Notes under the pieces: generated by a model
Database searches by the model: none
What the model was told of the DNA's origin: nothing
Seen by the model: only the letters and a program-made list of their open reading frames with translations
NCBI GenBank assembly: GCA_016617855.1
Contig: JAECUM010003665.1
Coordinates: 89,872-153,871, forward strand
Length of the DNA stretch: 64,000 nt
Source: Megalonaias nervosa
Taxonomy: Eukaryota; Mollusca; Bivalvia; Unionida; Unionidae
Direction of reading: 5' to 3'
Shown here: piece by piece, positions 12,887 through 24,801 of the stretch
How positions within the stretch are numbered: the stretch's first letter is position 1
How the letters are laid out: each line of letters begins with the position of its first letter
Made by a program: the position numbers and the translations under genes

Positions 12887-13897
12887 TGAACCTGTTTTAA
12901 GTGTGCTTTTCTTATTTACTTATTATTTTCATTTGGTTCTATAGTCAAATCTCTTCATAATTAACATCTACAATCTTAAAGCCAGACGTGCCAAAACTAA
13001 CAAGACCTTCTCAGTAAGGCTGCTGATTATTTTCCACAAGTTTGATCAGTTTTCAGTAAGGTGTAACAAAAATATTATTTACTGCTACCTGGAAACATGC
13101 ACAGAAGTGTCATGCAAGATTGGCAGTAGTGATGGCAATCATCTTTCCCGCCATGTGCCATACTCAAATCAATGCATTGTTGTCCTTATTGCAATTTTCC
13201 CTCCAAGAATCTGCATATTCCCTTTTATTCTTCTGTACTGACTATTAAAAGTTTTTAAGAGGTTATTGTCCCTTTCATTCCAAAAATGCTTTGCTTGAGG
13301 GATGTTATTTTTTAGAAAAAATAAGCATCACAAAATTCATGCAGTTTAAAGCATCCGAGGTACTCCTATACAGTTAATCTGGTTCCCTGACCAACTCCAC
13401 TGAATCTAATTTGAAAGCCAGATCAGAATCAAACATAGACATGTCAGTATCCAGATTTTAGTGCAAACATTTGTATTTCTGTAATTTGTGCTTTTATTCT
13501 GTATGTCTGTACTTTAAGGGTCATTTCCATAAGACTTATGGCAAACTCTTATGGGTTGGCAGGTCTGCAAAGCTTCAGAAATTTAATAGATTGAAAGTTG
13601 AATGAACCAGCAAACAAGACGGTATAAGAAGTCTGTCCGTGAATATCCATTGCTGATATGAACATCCATTCTACTGGATTAGCAATAAAAATGATTTTTA
13701 TAATCAGTGTTGTGGGGTGACAGTAATACACATCCAAATGGCAACACTTTAATTTAGGACTGAACTGATATCACAAGACATTTTCTGGCGAAATCCCATG
13801 TCAATATGACTTTCCATTCTGGAGTAATGAGAACAAGATTTTAAAGACGGACAATGTATCTTCCATATTGGAAATTAGATTTACATCACTTTCATTT
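12887..13897. other. Non-coding stretch
   Basis: No coding, RNA or repeat signal recognised. Confidence 0.4.
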
Positions 13898-14171
13898 AAA
13901 ACCAAGTAAAGGGGGGCCCCGAGTGGCCGAGTGGTCTAAAGCGCTGTCCGTTACGGATCACTGCCATCTCACCTCTGTCTGCGTTGGTTCGAGTCTAAGA
14001 TTCGGCGAAAGTGGTTATGTGAGAAAGCTTGCCAGTAGCTTCTCGTGGGTCGGTGGTTCTTTCCGCGGATTTCCCGGTTTCTTCCTCCACCATTAATACT
14101 GGCCGCCATGTATAGCCTATCGTGTGCTGAAAAATGGCGTTAAGCCCCGCAACAACATAAAACCAAGTAAA
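13898..14171 (+). mobile_element. tRNA-derived SINE with 13-bp TSD
   Basis: The SINE body is 13911-14158 (248 bp), bracketed by the direct repeat AAAACCAAGTAAA (13898-13910 and 14159-14171). The head has a polymerase III A box (TGGCCGAGTGGTCTAAAGCG) and B box (GGTTCGAGTC), like a Leu/Ser-type tRNA. The body continues GTGAGAAAGCTTGCCAGTAG and ends GTGCTGAAAAATGGCGTTAA plus a CAACAACA tail. The same body is present inverted at 38411-38637. Related conserved-core SINEs are known from molluscs; that placement is from memory and not tested. Confidence 0.85.
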
Positions 14172-14719
14172 TCTCATAACAAGTCTTTTCGTGAAAAATC
14201 CACTCCATTCATGAGAAATAGCAATAAGATTTTTTTTTTCAAGCTGACCATTGTGGTGGCCATGCTGGATGTGTGAGGAGCACCATTTTCGTTCAAGATC
14301 AATTACACCATCGGATGAATGTGTGTGTAAAGTTTCATGGTAATACTCAAAGTAGTTTACGAGCAGTAGTGATTACAATCTTGTGCAACTGACAGATGGA
14401 TATTGTATAACTGACAGTGGACTTCTCTTAGTGGCTTCTAAAGCAACCGACCGGTGAATTTTAAACCCGCATGTCTTAGATCAATGAAGCCGCTTGGTTG
14501 TCTTTTTTGATAGTAATTAACTTGACCTTTCATCTTTTGATCCTTTTCCAAGAGCTTTTTTGGAAATTCAAGGGTTACGTGTTTCTTTAGTTTTCAAAGG
14601 TGTGGGGAATAAAACTCATGGCATCACATGAAAAATAAAAACATAACAGAAAGCAAGATGGAGGTATTTTTGTATGCCCCATCAATGGCAGTCACACTGA
14701 TCATACAGACCTCTCTGAA

Positions 14720-15004
14720 TTAGCTAACTGAAATAAAGTAAATGTTTACAAACCCAATAAACAAAGAAAGGAAGTGCTCCATTAAGGCAGTTGAATCCAT
14801 CTTCATCGCCTTCTCCAGAGATCGATACTGCATTGCCACCTCCTCCTTGACTGTTATAGCATTTTTTGACCATTTGGAATGCAGCTTGAAAAAGTGTTCC
14901 ATCAAGTCATTATCGTCCTTTTTCACACTAATCCTAACTTTTTCATACTTCAGAAGAACATTAGTGGTCAAGAAAATTTTGCCACCGATCTCAGCTGACC
15001 CCAT
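14720..15004 (-). CDS. Possible first coding exon of an unidentified gene
   Basis: The ATG at 15004 has a good context (ACAACATGG, purine at -3, G at +4). Upstream there is a splice-acceptor-like TTTGTTTTCCAG ending near 15115, so a 5' UTR exon could be joined to it. The first 80 or so residues look coding: mixed charged and hydrophobic, helical, with the related segments DLMEHFFKL and ALMEHFLSL. The last residues are probably intron read-through; possible donors are GTTTAT and GTAAAC near 14750. I do not recognise the family. It could be the 5' exon of the minus-strand gene whose large exon lies at 1361-2409. Confidence 0.4.
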   Translation of the reverse strand: MGSAEIGGKIFLTTNVLLKYEKVRISVKKDDNDLMEHFFKLHSKWSKNAITVKEEVAMQYRSLEKAMKMDSTALMEHFLSLFIGFVNIYFISVS

Positions 15005-15114
15005 GTTGTCTTAAAATGTCTTCACTCTCTGATTCTTGATTACAAACTGGATGGTCCCTTGTTCACATATCTGACAATGTCCATCTGGCAATGAGATTTT
15101 GAACCGTCAAACCT

Positions 15115-17531
15115 GGAAAACAAAGATATATAGTAAAATTTGTAAAAACTGGATCCACCAAATTTTTTTTCGTTCTTTTGAAACTGCCGTCTTTTAGTAA
15201 TTTTACTGTTTAAAATTTTCTTGTTTTATTAAAAATGACCACATGGTGATTGACAAAGAGTGTAGAAAATAACAAAACTCCCCATGCAGAAAAACGAGTA
15301 CCAAGTACACTGGTGGCTTGGAAGGTTGAAGTGATACTAATTTATGCAATATCAGATAAATGTACATAACTCCAGAGATATTGCTATTTACAGTCCTATT
15401 TAATGTTGTAAAGATTCTGCTCTAAATAATTTACAAGATATTTCAATTGTTATTTACACTCACATCATCACTACAGAATTTATATTAACATCTGAAACAT
15501 AATCTGAGGAATTACCGTGGTGACTTCCTTTTAAGGCCTTTTCTTACAACTGTTTCAGGTATTACCATCAGTGAAACAATGTGGGATCATAGTCAATAGT
15601 ATCCTTTTGATTTGATGGGAATCAGAGCTGACAATCAAGAAATTTTTTTAAAAGCAGGACACACTTCAAATGCTTATGAACATCAACTCTGCTGATCCAA
15701 ACAGTAAAAAGTACAATGATGAAGTAATAAACTATTTTAGTACTGAGTAATGGTTTTCATATCAGAACCTGGAGAAAACATTACTTCTAATGAAATCAAA
15801 TCAAATGAATATGATTGAAAACAAGCTTACATACTTTCTTCTCCTGAAGGACATTTTCTGAAATGCCAATAACTACAGAAAAAAAGTTGATTTTAAGCAT
15901 TATTATATTTTCTTTTTTAAAATTTAAAACCAGCAGTTTCAACACCTGTATATAATAACAGTTCATATTATTTGAACCTCAGGAGCAAATGAAATTTCAA
16001 TCAGGGCAACTATCTTTTTTTTAAAGTCTTATACCTCTGTCTGAAATTTTGTTTTCTTTGAGCACAGAGTCATTGATGTTCACCTTAAACCACCTGACGC
16101 TGAAGAAATAGGCTTCTTCCCTACTCCAAGTTATCCACAAATTTTGGTTCACGTATGCAAACATAAAACTAATGTCACTGTGCAGAAAATATGTTGCTGT
16201 CTTCAGACACATATCCTAGGCCTTTGACCACTTGACCCCAAACTCAATAGGGTTCTTCCTAACCCAAACGCAAGCCATCAACAGAGTTTGAAAACTGTTG
16301 GTACTAGTAGAGAACTGAAGTTGTCATGCAGAAACTATTCTTCTTTTAGCCCCAGTGACCTTGATTTTTGTATCCCAAAACTGACAGGCTTCTTTCTTCC
16401 TGCAGGTGTAAGCCTGAAGATTCCACTAGGGTTGAGCAACTACCAGTACTTTGTACTGGCAAGGACTGGAAAAGTCAATACAGGACCTAATTTTACTGGT
16501 ACAAATCAGCAAATATAAAAAATGCATGGTTTATCATTTGCATGCAGCAGGCAGAAATGACACTTTAGAGAAATAAAATGAAATAAAAGCTTTTCTGACC
16601 TTTACAGGAGCTACATTGATAACAGACTGTCATAAATCAAAACTGCAAGACAAAATACTTGGAAAAAATGGGCAAAATCCATGTGGATTATAACTAGAAT
16701 AAAATTACAAAACATACTGAAAATATTTTTATATTTAACACTCACTTTAACTAATCTACTGTACATGTCTAACTTCTGCCAAATGATCGTGAAGTACACA
16801 AATTCCATTCTCAATTCAACTGCTGTATTGCATCACTCTCATATTCTTCTTTAAAAATTTGTAAAGCGATGTCGATTTGTCCTTTTTCTGATCTATTCTG
16901 AAGTTTAAAATGATTCATCTGCTCAAAGAATTTTCATCCACAAGTCAACTCATAAAAGCCTGTTTTGGTAAATATCATGTACGATATTCTATAAAAGTAA
17001 AAACTGGTCCACCAACTTATTATGATTATCATTATAATGAATCTGCAATGCAAAGTTTCAAATTAACAAAACCTGTCTGTTTTCTTGGAAATGGATCATA
17101 TACAGTTGCTATATATAAAAAATTAGTAAAGTACATGTAGCTCTATGATGGAAAAATTAGCTCTTACGCTATTCTTACACAGCAGTTCTTTTTCTCAAAT
17201 TATTATGATGTGTGGAATTAAGGAGATGATAGTATATTACAAGCACAACTTTTCTTGCTTTATTTTAATTTAATTTTTTTTACTTACCAGAAAAGGTTAA
17301 TCCATATACAGGCAAATGCAAGATGCAATTCAGCAAAAAAGAAAGCATAATGATTATGCTAAAAACATAATGGTTGGCATGTATGTGATAGTCAAGACGA
17401 AACATTTGCATTGATGAAATATTACCTGGTACTCGACATCTGCACTGTTGGTCACATGACTAAACAAACCTTGCAGTCTACATGTCCATGACATTAGAGG
17501 TTGAATAGTCACATAATATCAACAATAAGCC
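15115..17531. other. Non-coding stretch
   Basis: AT-rich DNA with no gene recognised. A GCATAATGATTATGC inverted repeat followed by ATAATGGTTGGCATGTATG at about 17345-17388 resembles a block inside the hAT-like element at 10710-11745. Confidence 0.4.
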
Positions 17532-18360
17532 CATAGCTGCCAACCCTCCAGGCTCGCAATTAGTGAAAATAGGGATAAAAATTTGTGAATTTTGACATGA
17601 ATTCATGTCCGGGAATATTTGTTGGAACAAATGTTTAGCATGGGATCCAGCTGATAAAGGCAGATTGTGTTCAACAAGAAAACTCAATGTTTCAGCGTTG
17701 TAGCTTGCAGGTGTTCCGTTGATGGCTTTAAATATTCCAGAGCTGAAATCTGCTGGAGCTCTTAATTTTCCCAACCTCTATGTGCTTTTTGCTACCAATG
17801 TGCTTCCTCACATCTCTGCCACCATGCCCAGTGCTAAAATATGTGGCACACTGTGTGCAAAAAGCATAATGTACATTGGTGTTTGATGGCTTAATGCATG
17901 GCGAATTATTGGTTTATTCAAAACTAAACTTCACTTTTTGTGCAATACATTTCTTTTTCCTTGGTGGTGAAGACATTTTCAACATTGATGCCGAACGGTA
18001 ATTCAAATCAGTGTTAGCGGTGCATGCACTGAGCAAAATTCCAGTTAGGCCCCAGTTTCTCTCAAAAGCATTTGCGAAACTACTCTTATACATATAGATT
18101 AAAATATGCTAAAATGCTTGCTACCAGGCCAACTGTATCAATCGGCTATAGTTATACTAATATCGTGACCAGCAATTCCAGACAGTTTCGGCAACTGTCA
18201 ATATCACAATTAGCACTTAACGGGAAATCTGTTATTTTATTAAAGATTTAAAATAATTGAGAATTGGGGAATTTGTGATTTTTTTGCATGCAGCGTGAAT
18301 CCGTGAATTGCTGAAAAAGTCATGAAATTCACGCCAAAATCATGAGGGTTGGCAGCTATG
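17532..18360. mobile_element. hAT-like DNA transposon remnant
   Basis: Perfect 17-bp terminal inverted repeats, CATAGCTGCCAACCCTC at 17532 and GAGGGTTGGCAGCTATG ending at 18360. The next 8 bp on each side do not match, so no target duplication is visible. The element encodes on the minus strand a BED-type zinc-finger fragment (17550-17976), the usual N-terminus of hAT transposases. It is therefore a deletion derivative of an autonomous hAT and not a random MITE. Confidence 0.7.
17550..17976 (-). pseudogene. BED-finger N-terminus of a hAT-type transposase (broken)
   Basis: Reads from ATG at 17976 (MSSPPRKKKC) with a basic leader, one in-frame TAA after about 20 codons, then a zinc-binding arrangement with CTQC followed by HGGRDVRKHIGSKKH. 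The Cys2 and His residues have the spacing of BED or general-transcription-factor-2-like fingers. A one-base frame shift near 17770 joins it to the next open stretch (GKLRAPADF), which runs to the element end. No catalytic RNase-H-like domain is present, so the element cannot move itself. Confidence 0.55.
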
Positions 18361-21300
18361 CTTAAAAGACCCTTTCCAATGTTAATGTATAATAAATCAG
18401 AAATGAAATGAAAACCACATATTTGTAAAAAGAACTAAAGCATACTTCATTCTCAATATATTTATTCAGAGAACAATGACCAGAAATTGGTCGCTGTCGC
18501 AGCAACCTGGAGAAAACCAGATTCATCAAGCAGAAAGCACCTCTCAACGATACCAAAAAAAAAACCATCACTGACATATGGCTCTGAACCTATATCCCAA
18601 CATACACATCAAACTATCTAAGATGGTGTGGGAAGGATCATAGGAAACTCAGACTACATAACTTAATCCACATACAGTTAACAGCTTTGGTCCAGAGTTC
18701 ACTTAGGTAAATATTCACGGTCTTGACATGCACTGCATAAAATGTTTTAGTGGCTTGGTTCAAGTGAAAGCATTTAAACTTCAACATGGCTCATAAGACC
18801 ACACGATTTATGGTCACCCATAAATAAAAAGTGGCAAAATCCAAACCAAGCAGGTCCCATGGCAAACAAACATGTGGTTATTCATTTCTTTTAAACGAAA
18901 ACAAATAACAGCTTGGATTAACATCTATGAAGTTGAAATACTGGTGCTTTAAATTGCAATGATTTAGAATGCCAGCAATTAGTCACTTGCAACAGCACTG
19001 GAAGGAGAGTAGGTTTATCTCTTTGATGACTTCACTGTCAGGCATTGTTTCGACAGCAACAACGTCTGACAAAACTGGCTTATCAGCTATTCAATACTAT
19101 GTTTCATTAATTTGATAACTGTGGAAACTCCAGTCCTAAATGTAAGAAGTCTATTTAACAGACTAGGAAGGCAGAATTATCTCTTATCTTCCATTACACC
19201 ACCCTACTTCATCAATGAGTCAATCCAGCTCTCCTGCTGCTGAGTTGCTGTTATCAATCACAGATCAAAATCAGAGGGGGGATATGGAACTACAACTGCA
19301 TTAAAAGAACAGATCGGCTTCCAACAGACCTTGATAATGAGACAGTTATTTTTCTAGATCTGAAACACATTTTACAGTTTGTCAGTTCACGAATATGGAT
19401 AGTCTCATTTTTACCTGGTCCAGGGACAATTTTACCAGTAAAAACTGGCATATACTGGTGTAACGGAATCTCTTTAAGCCATCCTTTAAGTTTGGTAAAT
19501 GAAGATTGCGGAGAACACTGCTTTATGTGGGCATATAAAAGTTGTATAAACAGCCTTCTTTTCAAAGGTCAAGGTCATTCCCAACTGAAACAACATTGGA
19601 TGCATCCCAGGGCAAAAAGGTTGCCCCCACCCCATATGGTGTCTCTTACAATATGTAGGAGAACATATGATAGTGGATGTGATTCAAACATTTAAAACTA
19701 TATTTAATCACTGGCTAAACATATCATTACTTTTTATCAAATACAAAATAATCAGCTCCACAATTTTAACTATAAAATTTATTAAAGTTAAAAAATTTGC
19801 ATAGCAACCAAGCTGGGTATATGACAAGTCATTCTTCCCTGTAAAAATTATGTCTCGGATACAGATCTGTAATTAAATGTAAAGTATATTTTGCAATTTC
19901 AATGAAATTGAGTTGATTTTTCCGGTTATAGAACCTATTTTTGAAAATTAATCCACTTTCATATTTTTTTATTTCAGTACTGATTATTATGAGAAAGTTT
20001 TATTCTAATAAAGAAATATTTTATGTAAAAACGATTTTAGTTATTTGATTCATTTATCAAAGTAAGTATATTTTTGTGTATTATTATGACATTGGATTCA
20101 TGTAACTGTGGCCTCTGCAGAGAATTCAGGCAAGAACAATACATTAATAAATTGATGTTTCTTTATGACACTGCTGTTAAGCATATGAAATAACTTCCTA
20201 TAATTAGGTGAATTTATGTATTAACTTCAAATTCAAATTTACTTCACGACTAGAAAACTTATTAATAATCATCAACACCAGCATTATCCATGACAACAAT
20301 TTGAATTATATTTTAATGGCACATCAAGTTTCCATGGACCCTTTATTGTAAAGAATACTTGTAGCATAATATATCATATGAGCTACTTCTGATTCAAATA
20401 ATGCCCTGGCTTCGACTAAATTTTATGTTTTTCCCCTCAAAACGAGATTGTACATTCTGGGATTTTATTGAGTAAGATATAAAATGGATGAAAAGAACTC
20501 TTTAGTTGTAAAACTGTACCCCCGTGAATCATTTTATTGTGAAAAGTACCGAGACATGAAGTTTGAGGACCACGTTCATCTCGAAGTTTTGAATTTCAGA
20601 ACAATGCTGGGTAGCGTTACTGCATTTCAATCCTAAATGCTTACTTCATGTTCAGAGAAAAAACTCTTAATTCCAAACGAAACAATAAAAATACTAACAA
20701 ATCTCAATTTGAGGAAGAACGTTTAAGATGTTTAGCGAAACTGCGGCCAGATTACCAAGTCTCTATAAATTTGGCGTCTCGCCTTCTCCCCGCTAAACAA
20801 TTGATCATAGATTGTTTAGCAAAAATTCCCAGAGTTACAACTAACGCAATCGGCCAGTATGCTGAGATTTCAAAATATATTACCTAAATAATAAAAGCGT
20901 GCATCATAAACTTGTATTTCACTATTTATCATGATGTTTCTGGTTTATATCTTTGTGTTCTACAATGTCTGCCATTTCCTCCGCATATAGATGAATATTC
21001 ATTAGATCTCAGACTGGTTTAGGCATACTTCAAATATAAGGTTATATAACGGGACTGAGAGCAAGGAGCTGAGTGTTAAACACCATTATAGCTATGTAAC
21101 CTGAAAAAATGTTTGCCGCTTTAAGATAAATAAATAAATGAATATTGTGCTGTTTTGTTTATGATGCGTGATTTTTTTTCAATCGTTGAATTTAATCTGA
21201 AATTTGACTCTGAATGGACTTATAGTAAAATCGGGGACGGAGATGACTAGTCTTGCGAGAGTATCGATAAAAGAGTTTTCGTTCTTAAAAGAGAAATAAT

Positions 21301-22646
21301 TACTTTTATGCATATAAAATTACTATACTATTTTTATTTATGTTACACGAGTAGATGGATTCAGAAAATTCATGCACATTGTGAAAACAACTACATCTTT
21401 GCGTGTACATAACATATATGAAATCGACAATGTCGACATTAAACATAGTGTGCATTTGTTTACAAGGTTGGCTGGGATTAAAGTGTGACGGAGTTTAGCT
21501 GTGTTTTAAAATATTATGCAAAAAAATAAAAATGTTGGGTTTTTGTTTAATTTGTTTGAAACATCAAAAATGATATCATGCAACATCGCAGAAAAGATGT
21601 AGATTTGTGGATTGCATAATAACATTAATATATGCAACAATGGCTTTGAAAGTAAAATGGTTAAACAGTGCAGTAACAATAAAGAATAAATGGCACTGGT
21701 GATGTTTAAAAAATTGACATATATCTGAAACCACTGAGAAGTTCGAAAGGATTGAAGAAATATTGCATATTATTATATGCTATTTTTTTTGCCGTTAAAT
21801 TTACATTGTTAGAATCGTGCAGTATTTTTCGATACTGAACACCTGCATGCTGCATAACACATGTGTCTAAAAATAGTATCGTGTATTAAGAACTACTTAT
21901 TAACAAACCATATGCAATCATGTCATAGACGCTTTTGGTTGATTAGATTTGTTCGTGAATGATCTTCTATTTGAAAGTAGATAAGACAAAGTTAATGATG
22001 TGGAAGAGTTCACTGAGTCACAAACGAAACTTTGAAACAAGCAAACGAATTTTTTAAAAATTCATATTTTCCCGTACAAACGCAGTACTAAAAATAAATA
22101 AATGTACCCTTTGTTTATGAATGTCCCATTGACATGTCGAAAACTTCTAATGACATTTCATCTGGCGCAGAGTATTCTGAGGATGTATTCACATCGTTTT
22201 ATATCAATAATAAGCAGTACTGAAGAGATCTTTACTACAACCCTAAACGCCTTGTTCCTTGGAATGTTAAAGTAGTATCGGGCAAGGGAGGTAATACACC
22301 AAAAATTGTTCTCTGATTCGCAACTTCAAGATCTTATAGAAATAGCAGAGGAAATTCCGAATGATTGTTCTCTTTAGAATAGTTGTTTTTTTAAAGTTAT
22401 TACATGAATAAACAAAAATAGCTTTCCAATAAGATAGTAGACAATCAAGGTTATGAAAATGGTAGGATGAAAATACTGTACTAGAAGCTGCTGATAATTT
22501 GGCATACTTAGGACTTAATGTTTTACTCCCATGGTAGATCAAGAAGTAGATCTCCACATTGTTTTATTCTAATATTTCTGATACGCTTCCAGAAACGACA
22601 GAAAAAAAATGAGATATATTTGTTGATGTAACTTCCATGGTACATT
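18361..22646. other. Non-coding stretch
   Basis: Long AT-rich region with only short random ORFs. The largest is 79 codons at 20648-20887 plus, which I could not support. No RNA gene or clear repeat recognised. Confidence 0.4.
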
Positions 22647-22843
22647 CGGTTCAGTCAGTGGCGTCAATAGGCTTGGTGTCACCCAGTGCGGTAACTCATG
22701 GTGTCACCCCCATGGACCTCCTTCCTGCACAAAAATTCAAAAATTTTATATAGTCATTTTGGTGTCACCCTCTCTGATGGTGTCACCCGGTGCTGTCCGC
22801 ACCCCCCACCCCGCACACCCCTAGTGACGCCACTGCGGTTCAG
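22647..22843. mobile_element. hAT-like MITE, about 180 bp
   Basis: CAGTGGCGTCA at 22656 and TGACGCCACTG ending at 22835 form an 11-bp inverted repeat. The octamer CGGTTCAG lies at 22647-22654 and again at 22836-22843, with one extra T at the left edge. An 8-bp duplication and a CAGTG start fit the hAT superfamily. The interior repeats GGTGTCACCC several times and encodes nothing. Confidence 0.75.
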
Positions 22844-23100
22844 CAGATCATTCTGTTGCGGGAAAAGGCCTGAAAACTATGAATTACTTTCTACCCAATT
22901 AGGGATGAGAAATATGGCCGCTATAAAATATGAATTTAATTTTATTATGTGTCCATGTATACTCAGCTGTGTAAGAGATTTATCAAGAACGATGTCTCTG
23001 CCCACCCAAGTATGTATAAGCTAGAAAATCATTGATTTGAGAAAATATGTTAATTATGTATTGAAACATTAGAAGTAATTTGCATGTTCAATTCAGTACA

Positions 23101-23182
23101 TCTTCGCAAGCCAATGTTCCGATACGATAACCCTATCTACTGTAGATACGGTTATCACATCGGAAACTTGGCTAGCGAAGAT
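23101..23182. repeat. 81-bp near-perfect palindrome
   Basis: Arms 23101-23140 and 23142-23181 match at 34 of 40 positions around a single central T, with a perfect 15-bp core TATCTACTGTAGATA. There is no loop, so it would extrude as a cruciform. No target duplication or TIR marks it as a known MITE. It sits inside an otherwise unremarkable plus-strand open frame (23084-23380). Confidence 0.85.
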
Positions 23183-23478
23183 AAATTCAGTATAGTACAA
23201 TTTGATTTAACACTAATTAAATGTATACTCTCTAAAGGTAATGATCAATTCTTAACTCCCACAAAATCGTTCCACTTCTTACCCCTCTTTGCCAGCGTGC
23301 ATGTGTATAACGAAAGTTTAAATCCAAGCACAACACATCAGGATACTGATGCTGAAATTGTGGCAAATTTTAACATATAATGGAGCGTATTAATAACATC
23401 TCAAAGAGAATAATCAGTAATGAAAACCATCACGATTACTTGTGACAATATGTACATTTGATCGACACTAAATAAGCT

Positions 23479-23480
<2 letters not shown>

Positions 23481-23531
<51 letters not shown>

Positions 23532-23532
23532 T
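23481..23532. repeat. (ATT)n microsatellite
   Basis: About 17 uninterrupted ATT units. Confidence 0.95.
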
Positions 23533-23895
23533 CTTGAACTAATGATCTTTGATGGGAATAATCACTGTGTCTGAAATTAGTTCTATATCGTCTGATAAAG
23601 TTTTAGCATTATGCAGCATCATTTAGCACATGTCTTTCCTTGAGTCATTGATATGAGACACTTTGATTTCACTAGACCTTAATTACTGAAATTCCTATAG
23701 TCTCTTTGTATTCCATAAATGGAGTATTTCGTAGATTTTCAACGGCAACCATTTATCATGTATGCTGTATTAATATTGAGGCAGAAAAGTGCTAATGATA
23801 TTTTTTTAAATGTAACGATTAATAAAATAAATAAATACATTATTTAGCAGACAATATGCAATTGTCTCTGGACATAAGAGGAGACGGTACATTAA

Positions 23896-23934
23896 TTTAT
23901 TTGTTTATTTGTTTATTTGTTTATTTGTTTATTG
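23896..23934. repeat. (TTTATTTG)n-type simple repeat
   Basis: Alternating TTTA and TTTG tetramers over about 40 bp. Confidence 0.9.
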
Positions 23935-24282
23935 TCAGTAAAAAAAATGAAGGAAAGATCCCAAGAAGACTCAGTGTTCATAGTGAACTTTTTCCAAGCG
24001 GGACCTTTTCATTTATTTTTCCGACTTTTGGTTATTTGATTTATTAATTTATTTAATGTATCAATATAATAAATATATTGTTCATTCGAGGAAAGTAATT
24101 GAATATAATTAAACGGTTATTTTCTATTTCTTCATATCTTTAATAATTTTAAACGAACCCTTTTTCCTATGCGGCAATATAGTAATTTATGGATAGTAGT
24201 ACCTATTTTGACCGTTCCCTTATATCTGCGAATATTAATACATCCCAATTTGGTGTATACACGTTTAAACATTTTTTAAACA

Positions 24283-24284
<2 letters not shown>

Positions 24285-24334
<50 letters not shown>

Positions 24335-24351
24335 TGATGATGATGATGATG

Positions 24352-24409
<58 letters not shown>

Positions 24410-24429
24410 TAATAATAATATTAATAATA
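24285..24429. repeat. (AAT)n/(GAT)n trinucleotide array
   Basis: About 48 trinucleotides: AAT units, a block of GAT units near 24331-24351, then AAT units again. It ends about 245 bp upstream of the ZMAT5 start codon. The long Asn and Met/Ile runs that it encodes in different frames are artefacts of the repeat. Confidence 0.95.
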
Positions 24430-24674
24430 AAACTTGCAGAAAGTTTATCTGTGGTATTTTATATGCGTTTGAATCTTATAATTTTTGTTTCTCTGGCTGT
24501 TTGTAATATACAAAAAATTTTGTATCTCATCTTTATGTAGTTTTAGTTCGTTCTAATCGACACTTCTGTAAAATAGATGGCCCGCTACCGATATCATTTG
24601 CATTATATATTTGTCTTTTAGTTGTCTTGTCTGGTTTTCTGTTCTATTAACGTTTTAATTTTAAGGGTTGCAAC

Positions 24675-24801
24675 ATGGGAAAACGATATTATTGCGATTA
24701 CTGCGACAAATCATTTGCTGACAATCCAGTGAACCGAAAAAATCATTTACGAGGAGTTATTCATAATAAAATGAGAAAGCTGCACTACGATTCTTTCAGA
24801 G
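24675..24801 (+). CDS. ZMAT5: ZMAT5 exon 1 (U1-type zinc finger), U11/U12 snRNP 20K protein
   Basis: Starts [14 protein letters not shown] and continues through a U1/matrin-type C2H2 finger (CDYC, then the paired His in NHLRGVIH), ending HYDSFR. This is the diagnostic N-terminus of ZMAT5, the 20-kDa protein of the U11/U12 di-snRNP of the minor spliceosome, which acts in the nucleus. The ATG is the family start. The exon ends in phase 1 at 24801, where G joins AT of exon 2 to make Asp; the donor is GTTATA, which is weak. The four exons sum to 501 nt (166 aa); the human protein is about 170 aa. The promoter and 5' UTR are not delimited. Confidence 0.93.

Noticed and set aside
13911..13990. tRNA-Leu/Ser-like gene
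   Set aside because: A and B boxes are present, but it is the head of a SINE with a tail and target duplication. The cloverleaf is degenerate.
20648..20887. 79-codon plus-strand ORF
   Set aside because: No splice support, no family match, and isolated in non-coding DNA.
23084..23380. 98-codon plus-strand ORF
   Set aside because: About 80 bp of it is the palindrome, and the rest shows no family resemblance.
24285..24540. ORFs with long Asn or Met/Ile runs
   Set aside because: Produced by the AAT/GAT array; not proteins.
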